64,000 nucleotides of DNA from Bemisia tabaci (GCF_918797505.1 NC_092801.1:11594001-11658000); one strand, 5' to 3'; shown: positions 1-10,257, numbered from the stretch's first letter. Notes: a model not told the origin generated them from the sequence alone. Made by a program: numbers and translations.

Positions 1-15
1 GTATGATTTTTTAGG

Positions 16-483
16 TTATTCTTTTGCCGAAACGCGGGTCAAGGAGAGCGTGGAGCCTCCTCTGAGGGTTGGGCCGCGTAGCGGCCAGGGGGCCCAGGGG
101 CACACCCCCCAGTTGAACTGTATTGGTGTTACACTATGGTGCATTACCTGGAAAAAAACATGAACGGGAGGAAAGCGCACGAAATGATGTTTGCTGATGG
201 CCAACATGAGCCGCCCGCTATCGGTGACCAGGAGGTCACCGGGGGTGAATTTCGTTTTCGAGGATTTGAGTTGCAACGTTGGCCACTCCTCCTGTATGTT
301 GATGGAATCTATTTCTTCCCGCGATTTTTCCACAGGGACGGTTCCTTCGCTTTGACTCCTACTCCTTTTCATTCGCGAAAGCAAGTCACCTACCCCTTGC
401 CACCTTTGTGATTTAGCGCTCGCAAGTCTTCGCATCGGTCGGCTGTCACCGATCAGCGACGTCAGGATGATTAACCCCAACAA
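16..483 (-). other. Unrecognised open frame, 155 codons
   Basis: This minus-strand frame is open for 155 codons and is not low-complexity, which sets it apart from the other long frames here. It has no ATG at its 5' end (it opens at a TTG; the first methionines are internal, near residues 17 and 38) and it stops close to the window edge. The residues include an Arg/Ser-rich stretch (about 17-48) followed by a mixed segment. I recognise no domain. Near its last third the minus strand reads TTTTTTTCCAG followed by GTAATG, so splice signals could interrupt it. It may be a decayed transposon ORF, an exon, or chance. Confidence 0.2.
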
Positions 484-634
484 AAAGGAGACCCATGAGC
501 CTGCAACAAATTTTCACCGTATGAGAATGCGCCGCACACTGGATATCGAGTCAATGGGAAGGGTCGGACAAAATATGGAAACTTTAAACGCTGATAACTC
601 CGTTCGTACAAAACTTTGAGGTTGCCGGCCAGGT

Positions 635-645
635 TGGCCTAGTGG
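635..645 (+). promoter_or_regulatory. Pol III box A of the SINE
   Basis: TGGCCTAGTGG fits the tRNA A-box consensus TRGYNNARNNG and sits about 11 bases into the tRNA-like head. Confidence 0.85.
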
Positions 646-678
646 TCAGCGCGTCTGACTCTAGGCCAATAGGTCCCG

Positions 679-689
679 GGTTCGAATCC
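679..689 (+). promoter_or_regulatory. Pol III box B of the SINE
   Basis: GGTTCGAATCC matches the tRNA B-box consensus exactly and is the T-loop of the tRNA-like head. The anticodon arm does not pair well, so this is a tRNA-derived promoter and not a functional tRNA gene. Confidence 0.9.
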
Positions 690-873
690 CGGTGGTGGCA
701 ACAAATTTTCACGGAACTGACGAGTGGATCTGCAGAAACAGATTCCACTCGGCCTTAATCCCTGAAAATTTGGAAGCCTGGAGCATGGATGTGCTTAAAT
801 CCCATGATGTCTAAGGACAATAAATACTGTCTATCGATGGCTGTAGGTTCCAACGGAATATAAGCCACTAAAC

Positions 874-935
<62 letters not shown>

Positions 936-1145
936 ATTGAGGTTCTGAAAGTGGATCCATCGGTTTCCTCGTGAAATTTTCTTCTGAAAGCACCCCTTGA
1001 AATGCAAAATGTGACGAAATAAACATCAAAATTTGCAGTTTTAGTCAAAAATTTAATGTCCGACCTATCTAATTGACTCGATCCACTGTGCGCCGGTCGA
1101 ACTTTTAATTATTTTTGAAAAGGAGACAGAGCATTTAGTTCACTT

Positions 1146-1213
1146 AAGGTGATTCGATGGAAGCTATATCTTGTGTCAGAACGATATGCGATAAATCGCA
1201 TCGATTGGTTGCA
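1146..1213 (+). repeat. Family N fragment
   Basis: The stretch starting AAGGTGATTCGATGGA and ending near GCATCGATTGGTTGCAC matches the start of the longer N copies at 1800-1975 and 40083-40257. It is truncated directly before a family M element. Confidence 0.6.
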
Positions 1214-1221
1214 CACAGAAT

Positions 1222-1385
1222 CAATGGCGTGGCGTGAATTGCGATGTATTGATTGGTATGCCATTTAAACCTATGGTAAATAATCGATTATTAGGTGTTC
1301 GCTGCAAACACCCTGTCCATCGATCTTTTTCTATAAGTTTAAATGGAATATCAATCGATATATTGCAAAGCACGCCACGCCACTG
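1222..1385. mobile_element. Family M element, uninterrupted copy
   Basis: The ends CAATGGCGTGGCGTG and CACGCCACGCCACTG are inverted repeats. The interior carries inverted motifs such as ATTTAAACCTATGG / TAAGTTTAAATGG and ATCGATTATTAGGTGTTCG. The flanks CACACAGAAT and CACGCAGAAT are nearly identical and could be a target duplication. CAGTG-type ends suit hAT elements, but this is inference. It is non-coding and is the reference for the interrupted copies at 7408, 35513 and 38370. Confidence 0.75.
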
Positions 1386-1443
1386 CACGCAGAATAAGAG
1401 ACACGCAGAGAGAAGAGTAATCACCATGTTTTCCTTCCCGGGA

Positions 1444-1680
1444 CGCACAGTGGTTCGAATCAGTCAGAGAGGTCGGACATGACATTTTTAACTAAAATTG
1501 CAAATTTCGATGTTTAATTCGTCACATTTTCAATTTTAGGGGTGAATCTGGAAGTAAATTTCACGAGGAAACCAATGGAGCCACTTTCAAAACCTCAAAG
1601 TTTCGTATGAACGAAGTTATGAGCTTTTCAAGCTTCAAAATTTTGTCCGACCTCCCCCATTGACGCGTTCCATTGTGCGA
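1444..1680 (+). mobile_element. Family O element, copy 2
   Basis: This is an intact relative of the copy at 531-1092. Inner inverted ends GGTCGGACA (1471) and TGTCCGACC (to 1652) lie inside an outer imperfect inverted repeat (CGCACAGTGG / CCATTGTGCG). It shows what the SINE-interrupted copy looked like before insertion. Confidence 0.7.
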
Positions 1681-1799
1681 CGGAGCGAAAGTTACAGGAT
1701 TACGACGCGCAATAATACATGCTTCCAAGGCACTCATATTGCCATTACAGTTATTGAAGGCGAACTAGACGATTGGAGACACGCAAGGATGCAAGTCAT

Positions 1800-1975
1800 T
1801 AAGGTGATTCGATGGACGCCATATTTTGCGTCAGAACGACCTGCTATATATCGCATCGATTGGCTCCATTTTTCAGCCACTGGTCATTTCTCTCGAATTT
1901 TGAGATCGCAATTCTGTTGTCAGGAGACTAAAGAATTCACTTACCAACTTTGACAAACAAATTCAACGTAATAAA
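1800..1975 (+). repeat. Family N repeat, plus copy
   Basis: About 175 bp running from AAGGTGATTCGATGGACG to ATTCAACGTAATAAA. It matches 40083-40257 in reverse orientation over its whole length, including ATCGCATCGATTGG and CAATTCTGTTGTCAGGAGAC. It has no coding content and its class is unknown. Confidence 0.7.
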
Positions 1976-2396
1976 CCTAACCTAACAGATTACCTTGATT
2001 AAAAATACCTAAATTTTGCCCAGGTTCAGTATGAATATGAATGCATTGACGCGTGCAAACCATGCAATTAAGTGGGACGAGACACATTTTGAGATCGAAT
2101 TCAAAAGTTTCGTAGTAAGAATTTTATAGGACTCGAAGAAAAAATCACAAAAACAGCCATCGAAAGTTACGGATTGAGAGCGGATTTTTCACGTGAAATT
2201 GTGTACACGTCACATGTTCAAAAACGTTAGCGTTAATTCGTTGTTAAGTTTTCAAAATAATTGTTCATCCTTGTGCAACATTTGAAGTACGTGCAATGGA
2301 TGGAAAAAACTAAATACAGAAAATTCGTAAAATTGACCAAAACAAAGTTATAACAAATTCAAGTGGTGTTCAAATAATGCAAGAAAACATACTTGT
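1976..2396. other. Unassigned AT-rich stretch
   Basis: I see no gene, inverted repeat or tandem repeat here. The last 8 bases (ATACTTGT, 2389-2396) are the left target duplication of the next element. Confidence 0.5.
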
Positions 2397-3260
2397 CAGG
2401 GCCGGATTAAGGGGGTGGCCACATGGGCCGCGGCCCATGGCGGCAAATCTAGAGGGCGGCAAATTTTGCAATTTTTTTAAATGTAGGTATAAAAAAATAT
2501 CGGATTTAGAAAAAAAAATTACAAACGAGGTAAGGGGACAAAATCTCTCATTTCCTGAGAGTGTTGTAATTTTTAATTTTGTCGTCTTTCAGTGATACAA
2601 GAGACAGCACCTTTAATTAGTCGAGTTAAAAGAGGAACCAAACACGCCACTTGGCCTGGAACGGCGCGGCGCAGAGAGCAATGATGACGAGGACTCGAGA
2701 TGAAAAGGAGAAGGCATCGGCGCGGCGATCGGCATGTAACACATATCAGCGCCTACAAGACTGCACGAATACTTCACGCATTGCATCAAACACAGTGCGG
2801 TCATTGCGGTCAGCGTGAAACGGATAGCGCCTACAAGAATGCATGAATACTTCACGCATTGCGCCAAACACAGTGCGGTCAGCGTGAAACGCATAGCGCC
2901 TACAAGACTGCGTGAATACTTCACGCATTGCGCCAAACACGGTGCGGTCTGCGCGGCGCGGCGGCGGGAGTTAAAATCATTAAACCACATTCATGTTTGT
3001 TCTTTCATAATTTTTTCCTACATTTCTTATGAATGGAAGGCCTTGTCCACACAGAGATAGGTTTACAAAACTTAACTTTTGCTAGTAGTGTTGACAGGGC
3101 ATCCCCAAAAAATGTGTTAAACACGAGTAAACGCGTCTTATGCACCCCACCCTCGCTGGCACGTTCACTTGATGGTTTTTATTGATGTTTCAATACGAAT
3201 GAGAAGGGGGCGGCAAAATCCAGGCGGCCCATGGGCGGCAAGTAGGTAAATCCGGCCCTG
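2397..3260. mobile_element. Family D hAT-like non-autonomous element, copy 1
   Basis: The element starts CAGGGCCGGATT and ends AATCCGGCCCTG, and it is flanked on both sides by ATACTTGT (2389-2396 and 3261-3268). CAGGG-type ends with an 8-bp duplication are characteristic of the hAT superfamily. Sub-terminal segments repeat inversely (GGCCCATGGCGGCAA on the left, GCGGCCCATGGGCGGCAA on the right). No transposase is present. The middle (about 2750-2955) is a minisatellite listed separately. The duplication is perfect, so the copy is fairly recent. Confidence 0.88.
2750..2955. repeat. Internal 66-bp minisatellite of family D
   Basis: Three units of about 66 bp contain AGCGCCTACAAGACTGC, ACTTCACGCATTGCGCC and CAGTGCGGTCAGCGTGAAACG. 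Unit number differs among D copies (three here, two in 31960-32782, about three in 36715-37303), so it behaves as a variable-number repeat inside a transposon. The short frames running through it on both strands are by-products of the repeat. Confidence 0.8.
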
Positions 3261-3854
3261 ATACTTGTTAGAAAAGTTTCCTAATGTGAATATTTTACAG
3301 TTTTCCCCCTGAAATTTTTCACTTTAGAACTGTCGAATTTCTCATTTTTTTTTCTTTCTTATGAAAACCGTCAGTGTAACTAAGACGAATATCGTATTTC
3401 ATTGAAGATGAAATATTAAAAGCAAAATCAAAACGTAATTGGTTACCGTTTTTCCAAAAAGGCCATTGAGTTCTGTGATCGGAGGATATCTGCATGTTCG
3501 AAAAACTCTAGAAGGATTGATCATTCATAAAACAATGATTCAGGATGGAGAAGGTTCTTGAATGAAAAGCCACGACCTTATGATAAATTTTGCGCAGTTT
3601 GCTCCCTTTCCGATGAAAATGGGGGCCATTTTTGAGGTGGAGCGGCGTGGCCTCGGAAATATTTTTGACGTAGTTTTGTTTTTTGTGACAAACGCAAATG
3701 TCAACAAAGTGGATTTTTTAAGTGCTGTGCCCCAATATCTGCTAATCAAACGAACTGAGAGCTCTACTGGTTTTTTAAAATACATTCCTTGACTGGTTAC
3801 AGACAGACACGCTACTGTTTTACTGGTATTTACGTCATTAAAATTGTATGCAAT
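3261..3854. other. Unassigned stretch
   Basis: Apart from the 8-base duplication at 3261-3268 I see no gene or repeat. Overlapping frames near 3540-3790 on both strands are short and not gene-like. Confidence 0.4.
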
Positions 3855-4060
3855 GCTGCCTTCCTAAGGAAGAACGCCGTATGAACATTCGAGAGTTGCC
3901 AAATTTCCTTCGATGAAATGTTAATTTTCGAGGAAAGTTATGAATATTTTTCCTTGACATTTTCAGAAACTTCAGATGAAATTGCAAACAACATTATCTG
4001 AAAAATTGGAAGAAAAATATTCACAAGTGTACCAGGAAATTCTAGAGTTAACTAATAAGT
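3855..4060. mobile_element. Family B left portion
   Basis: CTGCCTTCCTAAGGAAGAACGCCGT followed by a GAGAGTTGCCAAATTTCC-like segment is the left end of family B. It breaks off after about 200 bp, before a second B start at 4151, so this is a truncated copy. Confidence 0.65.
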
Positions 4061-4150
4061 TGGTGCGAACACGTCTCTTCCTCTTTGGTTTTTTTTTAAC
4101 GGTCTGTGTATCTGCCAGACATCCCGCCAGACAAGAAGCATCTAAGTATG

Positions 4151-4403
4151 CTGCAACGCTAAGGAAAATCGCCGTATGGGCCCTCAGAAGTTGCTACATT
4201 TCCTCTAATAAAACACAATTTTTTAGGAAAGTCATGAATATTTTTTCTTGAATTTTCCATAAATTTAAAATCAAATAGCGAATGAAATTCTTTGAAAAAT
4301 TGGAGGACAAATATCGAACAATTTTTTTTTTCAAAATTCGTATTTTATCGTAGGAAATTTGGCAACGCCTAAAGGCTCATACGGCGTTTTTCCTCAGCAC
4401 TGC
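4151..4403. mobile_element. Family B element
   Basis: It begins CTGCAACGCTAAGGAAA and ends TTTTTCCTCAGCACTGCA, with sub-terminal GTTGCTACATTTCC and GGAAATTTGGCAAC in inverted positions. Length agrees with other B copies. It is non-coding. Confidence 0.7.
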
Positions 4404-5241
4404 ATCATGACCCTACCCCGAGTACCCCGGGGCCGTTTGGGGGGGGGGGGGGCATTTGGGGGCCGTTTGGTGGCAAAACTCGATTCCTGGGGCTGCCCCG
4501 GAAGTGTCCCTAATCTGTGCTGTGGCGACTTTTACTAGGGATATTCACCGCTCTCAAGACTTTGAGAAAGCTGTTTTGCCCCGAATTTCTCCTCACTTGG
4601 GTCCTCTGAGAACATTTTGTTTCTTTCTGTCAAAACTCCTTGAACACACTGTGCGCTTGCTATTCTTGGGTGTCAAAAGAATTCATGGAGGCCGCGAAGA
4701 AAAACACCCTATGATAGAGGATAATGGGGCGTATTTATGTTGAAAAGAACCATGGACAAAGACATAAAATAAAGGAACACAACATACATAGGTTTTGCTT
4801 CCTTCATAGTACCTTTTGATGTAAATGATTCTCGCATAAGTGCTTTTAGCGTAAATACGTCCAATAAAAACAAATAGCGAGAAGTCACGATGTTCATCTT
4901 CAGTCAACGGTCTTGCCCCCGCTCTCATGTAAAAACCTCGCATCGCAAGCCTGTTGTCATTGGAGATAAGCGCTTTTGCCATCGAAAGCGGAGTGTCGGG
5001 CAACGGAGCGCCAGGTGACCCAGGTATATCATCATCGACACGCTAACCGATTCGCAAACTCGCGAAAATCCGCCCCCTCTCCGCTGTCCCTTCACATCAA
5101 GTGTTATTTACGTCCTTTTTCGCACCTGAGCTTCCCGGATCGAGGAGGAAGAAGATAGCTCTTTGGGAAGAAAAACGGCTAATCCGTGGGACCTGATGGT
5201 GGAACCGGTTGGAATTAAGAAACGGGACATAACCTGGGCCA
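4404..5241. other. Unassigned stretch with poly(G)
   Basis: A run of about 14 G (4439-4452) lies in a G-rich patch. Around 4735-4875 there are traces of a dispersed motif (GGACGTATTTACGCTAAAAG on the minus strand) also seen near 15478, 30215 and 33729. No supportable gene was found. Confidence 0.4.
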
Positions 5242-5658
5242 CACTGAAAAAAAAAAACTCGGTGTATTTACTAAGAAAAGGGTAAAATTACCAAGAATTT
5301 AGGGTTCTATTTGATCCCAGTTTTTCTTGGTAAAATTACCATTTATGGCATTGGTAATTTCACCGAGAAATCTCGGTAAAATTGTTGAACTTTCTCGGTA
5401 ATTTTACTGGACCTTGGTAAAAATGCCAATATTTTTTATCGACTGTGGTAAAATTACCGGAATAAAATGGCAAAGTTACCGAGAATTGATTACCAATAAA
5501 AGTGGTATTCTTACCTGAAAAAAAAACAGTAAAAATACCGGTTTCTAGGTAAGCTTACCAGTCTGTCTTGGTAAAATTACCAATAATTGGTAAAAAAAAG
5601 TGAGATGGTAAAGGTACCAACGGACCTTGGTAAAAACGCCGAGATTTTTTTTTCAGTG
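5242..5658. mobile_element. Family S element, copy 1
   Basis: The ends are CACTGAAAAAAA and TTTTTTTCAGTG. Nearly all of the 417-bp interior is built from a self-complementary motif of the type GGTAAAATTACC and its variants (for example TTGGTAAAATTACCAA and CTCGGTAATTTTACTGG), spaced irregularly. A second copy lies at 56046-56454 in opposite orientation and matches along its length. It is non-coding. Confidence 0.85.
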
Positions 5659-5757
5659 CGATGTAAAACTAATATGTCAAAAAAATCAAAAAGAAAAACG
5701 TTCATTTGCCCCTAGGTTAATATATTCTGGTTTTTACTGTTTCTGGCAATGTACATG

Positions 5758-5986
5758 CACTGGAGAAAAGACACATTGGATCTAAAGTCCAGACTCTTAA
5801 AAACATCGACGAGAAAAAATACTCTTGATTCAATCAGATTTAAGCTTAAATCAAGAACCAACCTCTTAATTTGAGCGGATTTCCTTTCGATTTAAGCTTG
5901 GATCTGATTGAATCAAGAGTCCTTTTTCTTGTCAATGTTTTCAAGAGCCTAGACTCTAGATCCAATGTGTTTTTTTTTTCCCAGTG
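5758..5986. mobile_element. Family A hairpin MITE, copy 1
   Basis: It starts CACTGGAGAAAAGACAC and ends in a T run followed by CCCAGTG. The two halves are inverted copies: ATTGGATCTA / TAGATCCAAT, AGTCCAGACTCTTAAAAACA / TGTTTTCAAGAGCCTAGACT, and AATACTCTTGATTCAATCAG / CTGATTGAATCAAGAGTCC. The centre is an AAGCTT-containing loop. The whole element can fold into one hairpin of about 100 bp. There are no coding bases of its own, although it opens short frames in both directions. Confidence 0.85.
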
Positions 5987-6097
5987 TGGAGTAGTACACC
6001 AATGGGTTATTTTGCCAGGGGGCCTTGCCCTCATACCACCGGGAGGTCCAGGGGGTATGGAATACCACTCAGTTTTGAGGAGGGCCCCGAGGGCCTA

Positions 6098-6440
6098 CCC
6101 CGAGAAATTTTCGAAATTTTAAATCTATTTGGACGCAATTTAAGGCTCCCATGACGCAGATTTGCCATCCATTTCTGCGGAAAAATTACGTTTATTTTTT
6201 TACCGTCAGCAAAGAATACTTCCGCATTTTTGCATTCAAGATATCCGGACAATTTTTGAAATTTTGAATCTACATATATTTGAACATTAGGCTTCCGTGA
6301 CGCAGATTTGTTATTAATTTCTGCAGAAAAATGTTGCTTTTTTACTTTCAGCACAAGATACTTGCGAATTGTTAACACACCTGGAAAAATCTTGAAATTT
6401 TAACTCTATTTAGACGCAATTTGAGGCTTCATGATGAAAA
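6098..6440. repeat. Tandem repeat, unit about 140 bp, 2.4 copies
   Basis: GAAATTTT with a following TCTA..TTGGAC-like stretch recurs at 6113, 6258 and 6394. The first two units also share GACGCAGATTTG, TTTCTGC and a TTTACTTTCAGCA-like stretch. Divergence is substantial, so it is old. Confidence 0.65.
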
Positions 6441-7407
6441 TTTTAGAAAATACTGACCGATTAATTACGGTGTTTTCATTTAAGACTCTACATTAAGAGA
6501 GATATAATCATCCTCGACGAAGGTTTATTCCTACCATCCAAAATTTCGGGGGGGGGGGGGGCGCAGATGATACTATTTTCAATTCTAATGGAAGCCAGGC
6601 CCCCTTCCCCCCTCCTTCGTACGCTCATGGCAAAGTAGGTGATCCCACTATTTTAACTTTTATTTATCTTGTGAGTTGAGTTACTTATTTAAAATTAAAA
6701 TTAGGACAAATTCCCGTCAAAAAAAGCCAGCAGGACATTTCATTTTTGTATGGCTATTTATAATGGGATAAAAAATGAGGAAAAATGTACCCGGAAAGCT
6801 ATTGGTAGGAAACTTTTTTTAAGGAATAATGACACTTGCCTCTTGTTAGAAGTAATTGGACGGAAGAGATTTCAGTAAATCGTGTTCATCGAATCTATTT
6901 TCATTGCGAGTACTATAGTGCTATATTTCAACCAAAAAATTAAGTAGTAGAAGTGGACATAGCGACATAGCTTACGTGTAAAAGAATTATAACGAGTGAA
7001 TTATATTGAAAGGAACTATGTTCATGCATAGGCTTTGAATTCTTCCTTGTTTTTAGTGTATACCTGCCGAAAAAATACAATATTTGTGCATGGTTTTTTT
7101 CAGCGAGGAGTTATGTGCAAATGAACTGGCGTGACGAAAAAAAAACGTGAAAAAATAGTAAAGTTTTTCCTGCTAAATTTTTTCGGGTTTATCACGCACG
7201 CACAAGTCTGAGTAAATCCATCTGCAGTTGATGCTATGCTATAATGCTTTTAGTTTCAAACTGCGCGACAGAAACATTTCTGCCTGGTAGGAAGTGCGTT
7301 GCTTTCTCCTCACTTAATTTTCAACAAATGTTGTATGCTAGAGAGCAAAAAGTATGTTCGCTCCAACACAGGTGTGGATATTAACTGCTATAATTCATAT
7401 TTTAGAC
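6441..7407. other. Unassigned AT-rich stretch with poly(G)
   Basis: A run of 13 G lies near 6549-6561. No credible gene, inverted repeat or tandem array was seen. Confidence 0.4.
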
Positions 7408-8515
7408 CAGTGATGTGACGTGACTTGCGATGTATCGATTGATCTGTCATTTAGGGTCAGTTGGGGTAATTCCGGACGATTTTGACGGTTGTAACCTAAT
7501 TTTTACTTTGACCCTTGGTTTGGACCAGTTAAACTGAATGAATTCAACATTTTTTTGGATCTGCCAGCTCCTTATATTGTTGAAAGCTAGTTAATATAGT
7601 ATTTGTCGAAAAAAAGTTTTTCAAAAATTTTTGGTGAATTTTTTTGTAGCGTCCGGAATTACCCCGTTGCAAACGGAATTACCCCACCGACGGTGGGGTA
7701 ATTCCGGAGGCGTATCTAAGTCCACGGCTATGTCTCTTTAATGAAATTATGCACACATACATATTAATAACTTAATATAATATACATTATAAATACTTAA
7801 TATAATAATATAATTAACATAATGTTATAAAATTGTGCCGCGGCAACAATGGTAAGATTTTGATTGGATACATCACGAACGGCACTGGCCAGATCACATT
7901 GCGTATAGAGAGGCTCACTCAGCTTCTTTTTTTTGTAATTCCTTGGCATTTTAGAAGCTAAAACAGATCAAAAAGTAAATTAATTATCAAATTTAAATTG
8001 GAAAATTGAATAAACGGAATTACCCCACCGGTGTTTTTCCGATGGGGTAATTCCGGTTTAACCTCAATCTGGACAGAGGTTCATTGATCATTCGAAAAAC
8101 AGGCAAAATTGTTTATTCATAAACAGAACAACTTATAGAAATAATGGTTGTTGGAATATAAAGATAATTTCTCTTACCTGTAACACTTTGCAGAGACGTT
8201 CCGAGTTTGGCGATTTGCTTTTTTTTCGCACCTTTACGACCGATCTCCTTATCACGCGTAAACAAACAAGAAATGAGAACCAAATCACTCAGGGTGACCA
8301 ACTGAACGTTGGCAACAACATACTAGCGCGAAAATTCCCTAACCTCAATTTTACGACCTCCATGATGCACATCCGGAATTACCCCGTGACGGAATTACCC
8401 CAACTGACCCTAAACCTATGGAAAAGGATCGCGAAGCTGGGTGTTAGCAACGAACACCTTAATAATCGATTCTTTGCCGTAGTTTCAAATGGAGAAATGT
8501 CGATAATCTATCATC
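7408..8515. mobile_element. Family M element interrupted by family K
   Basis: The left part (7408-7453) reads CAGTGATGTGACGTGACTTGCGATG and then CATTTA. The right part (8411 onward) resumes with TAAACCTATGG and includes CGAACACCTTAATAATCGATTC. Joining the two at the TA gives the M sequence CATTTAAACCTATGG. The far right end is degraded near 8515. Confidence 0.75.
7454..8410. mobile_element. Family K, TA-duplicating element with internal copies of its end motif
   Basis: The termini are perfect inverted repeats, GGGTCAGTTGGGGTAATTCC and its complement, and the element is flanked by TA on both sides inside an M copy. The motif GGGGTAATTCCGG recurs inside: inverted pairs at about 7652-7710 and 8016-8055, and a doubled copy at the right end (8370-8406). 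A TA duplication suits the Tc1/mariner group. The internal motif copies look like protein-binding sites. No transposase is encoded; the interior is AT-rich. Confidence 0.85.
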
Positions 8516-8814
8516 GACATTCTGCAAAGAGGACAATGGGCTTTAAGTCAAATCTCTAATTGCAATTTACAAACAAATATTGCAACCAAAACGTGCATAA
8601 CCAAAACTCAAATCCCCCTCTTTCCAAAGGACGAAGAGCCTGACGTCATCATCAAGCCAAACAATCCGTAGAGACAAAACGAAGGTGTATAAACGTCCAA
8701 TAAATCAAACAATGAATCATATCACGCCAGCCGTGGGAGAGGGGAGGGGCGGGGGAGAGGCTCGAAGACTGAGCAAGCGCAGAAGTTACAACCTTGGGGT
8801 CGGGAACGAGACGC
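8516..8814. other. Unassigned
   Basis: No gene or repeat recognised; a G/A-rich patch lies near 8730-8765. Confidence 0.35.
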
Positions 8815-8950
8815 TAGGACCAGTAGAATCGATTGATCCGTCATTAAAACCCATGGGAATAGATCGAGTTCGAAACGAACACCTCGGTAATCGATTCTTA
8901 AGCACGGATTCAAACGGGGAAATATCGATAGCCGATCATTCACGCGAGCG
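8815..8950. mobile_element. Degenerate family M copy
   Basis: AATCGATTGATCCGTCATT, CGAACACCTCGGTAATCGATT and GATAGCCGATCATTCACGCG align in order with M copies. The termini are lost. Confidence 0.5.
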
Positions 8951-9245
8951 CTAATTGCGGAGTGCTTTCGAAGCTTAAGTAAAATTTCAAAAGCGATATT
9001 ATTAGCGTCTATTACAGGATGATCTATGGACCGGACAGCCCGGGTTGAGGGGGGATGGGGGGAGGGGGCCCAAAGGTCGCGCCCCTGTTAGCAAGCTCCG
9101 TACTCGCATATTTCACCGGGCGCTTATGAATAAAGTCCCGCTCAATTATATTTACCCGCCGGCCGGATCGGCTATGCGCTGCGATTGCCAGATGTAACTC
9201 GAATTGCAGAGGTTTTGTACGCGGGTTTCACAGACTCGGTTCGCA
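8951..9245. other. Unassigned, G-rich patch
   Basis: A G-rich segment lies near 9040-9080. The last 8 bases before 9246 (GGTTCGCA) are a target duplication for the next element. Confidence 0.35.
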
Positions 9246-9634
9246 TAGAGTACCTGTATGTATAGGGAGAGTATGGACAGATCTGAAACTCCGAAAGTCC
9301 ATCAGGCCTTCACCGATGCCTCCGCGAATAAAGTTAGGGCCCAAAAGGGCAGCCAACCTATGAATTTCAATTATCCAGAGCGATTTACTGATTCTATTGT
9401 TACGAACCGTCCTTTATTAAGCACGTGTTTGACTCAGTTTTTGCATAAATTTACTCAATTTCGCGGAAGAACGCTCATTTCTGTACATTCTTAACCATCT
9501 TGGTTAGAATTGGAATCTGCAGACTGGCAGTGAAATTTTGTGCGTTAGAAGTTGGTTAGAAGGGTGGCTGCACTTTTGGGCCCTAAGCCCTCCATGAACC
9601 GATCTGTCGGTACTCTCCATATACAGGTACTCTA
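9246..9634 (+). mobile_element. Family G hAT-like element, intact copy
   Basis: The ends are TAGAGTACCTGTAT and ATACAGGTACTCTA, flanked by GGTTCGCA on both sides, an exact 8-bp target duplication. TAGAG-type ends plus 8 bp fit the hAT superfamily. Interior landmarks are GGGCCCAAAAGGGCAGCC near the left, CGGAAGAACGCTCATTT in the middle, and GGGCCCTAAGCCC near the right. Non-autonomous; no transposase. Confidence 0.88.
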
Positions 9635-9666
9635 GGTTCGCACGACGCCGAACTTATGTCAGACAG

Positions 9667-9941
9667 GCGGGCTGATTATTGAAATCGATGGACAAAGCAA
9701 TAGACAAAGAAGACAAAAAGGATATCGAGGGATTTGATTGGTGGAAGCGGGTGATTGAAATGGACAAAGGACGTAGGTAATAGACTAACTAAAGGCAACC
9801 CACGAGAAACCCGATAGTCAGTCCATCATTTACCCTCTTAGTCTAAAAGAACCACCCGATTCAACCAATAGGATCGCTCTATACGCCTCATGTCTTCTTT
9901 GTCTATAGCTTTGTCTATACATTTCAATAATCGGCCCGCGG
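9667..9941. mobile_element. Family E element, copy 1
   Basis: It opens GCGGGCTGATTATTGAAAT and closes with ATTTCAATAATCGGCCCGC. Sub-terminal AGACAAAGCAATAGACAAAG / CTTTGTCTATAGCTTTGTCT are inverted, as are GGTAATAGACTAAC-type and GTTAGT-type motifs at the centre. Length about 275 bp, non-coding. Confidence 0.8.
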
Positions 9942-10257
9942 GTCAGTGCTCTCATTTCCCGGAACTTATTCCGAATTTCGCAAATTTTGAGATTTTCCCG
10001 AAATTTTTCCCGAACCTTTTGAAATTCCCAAAATGTTCCGAATCTTTTGCATGTTCCGGGGCTTTCTCGGAACATTTGGAACATCTACCAGGAATCTTGG
10101 AACTTTTGCCAGTCATGGAGTGGAGACATTGGAATAAAAAAGTTCCGAATCCCGGAACTTTAGACGGACATGGAATGGGAGCCCTGAGATCAGGGATGGA
10201 GCTTTTGCGTGTGCGGTGGATTTGAGATTTAAGTACTTTTTCCTTTAAAAGTATACG
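9942..10257. repeat. GGAACATTT-type microheterogeneous repeat
   Basis: Between about 9955 and 10165 short words related to TTCCGAATTT, TTCCCGAA and GGAACTTT recur on both strands, giving a degenerate short-period repeat. No gene. Confidence 0.45.

Larger units (their letters stand above)
624..934 (+). mobile_element. tRNA-headed SINE with poly(A) tail
   Basis: The 5' 75 bases look like a tRNA with RNA polymerase III box A and box B. A body of about 175 bp follows, containing a short hairpin near 720-750 (GAGTGGATCTG / CAGATTCCACTC), and the unit ends in 57 consecutive A residues (878-934). It lies inside a family O element. The flanks ACTTTGAGGTT (left) and ACATTGAGGTT (right) are an 11-bp target-site duplication with one mismatch, and the uninterrupted O copies show the empty site. 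The pure A tail suggests a young insertion. It would be moved by a LINE reverse transcriptase, which is not in the window. Confidence 0.9.
531..1092 (-). mobile_element. Family O element, copy 1, split by a SINE
   Basis: The ends are imperfect inverted repeats reading CACTGG..TCGAGTCAAT, then GGTCGGACA at 562 and TGTCCGACC ending near 1065, then ATTGACTCGATCCACTG. Two intact relatives at 1444-1680 and 11841-12084 give the unsplit sequence of about 237 bp. In this copy, lying in the opposite orientation, the element is interrupted between 624 and 934 by a SINE. It encodes nothing. The inverted ends suggest a MITE, but no clear target duplication was found. Confidence 0.7.

Noticed and set aside
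624..698. Functional tRNA gene
   Set aside because: Boxes A and B are good, but the anticodon stem pairs poorly, and a SINE body, A tail and target duplication follow.
2750..2955. CRISPR-like or satellite array
   Set aside because: The units are direct repeats without unique spacers and lie inside a hAT-like element in all three copies.
2613..2990. Repeat-containing minus frame with AQCVKYS-type units
   Set aside because: It is the reverse reading of the 66-bp minisatellite in family D.
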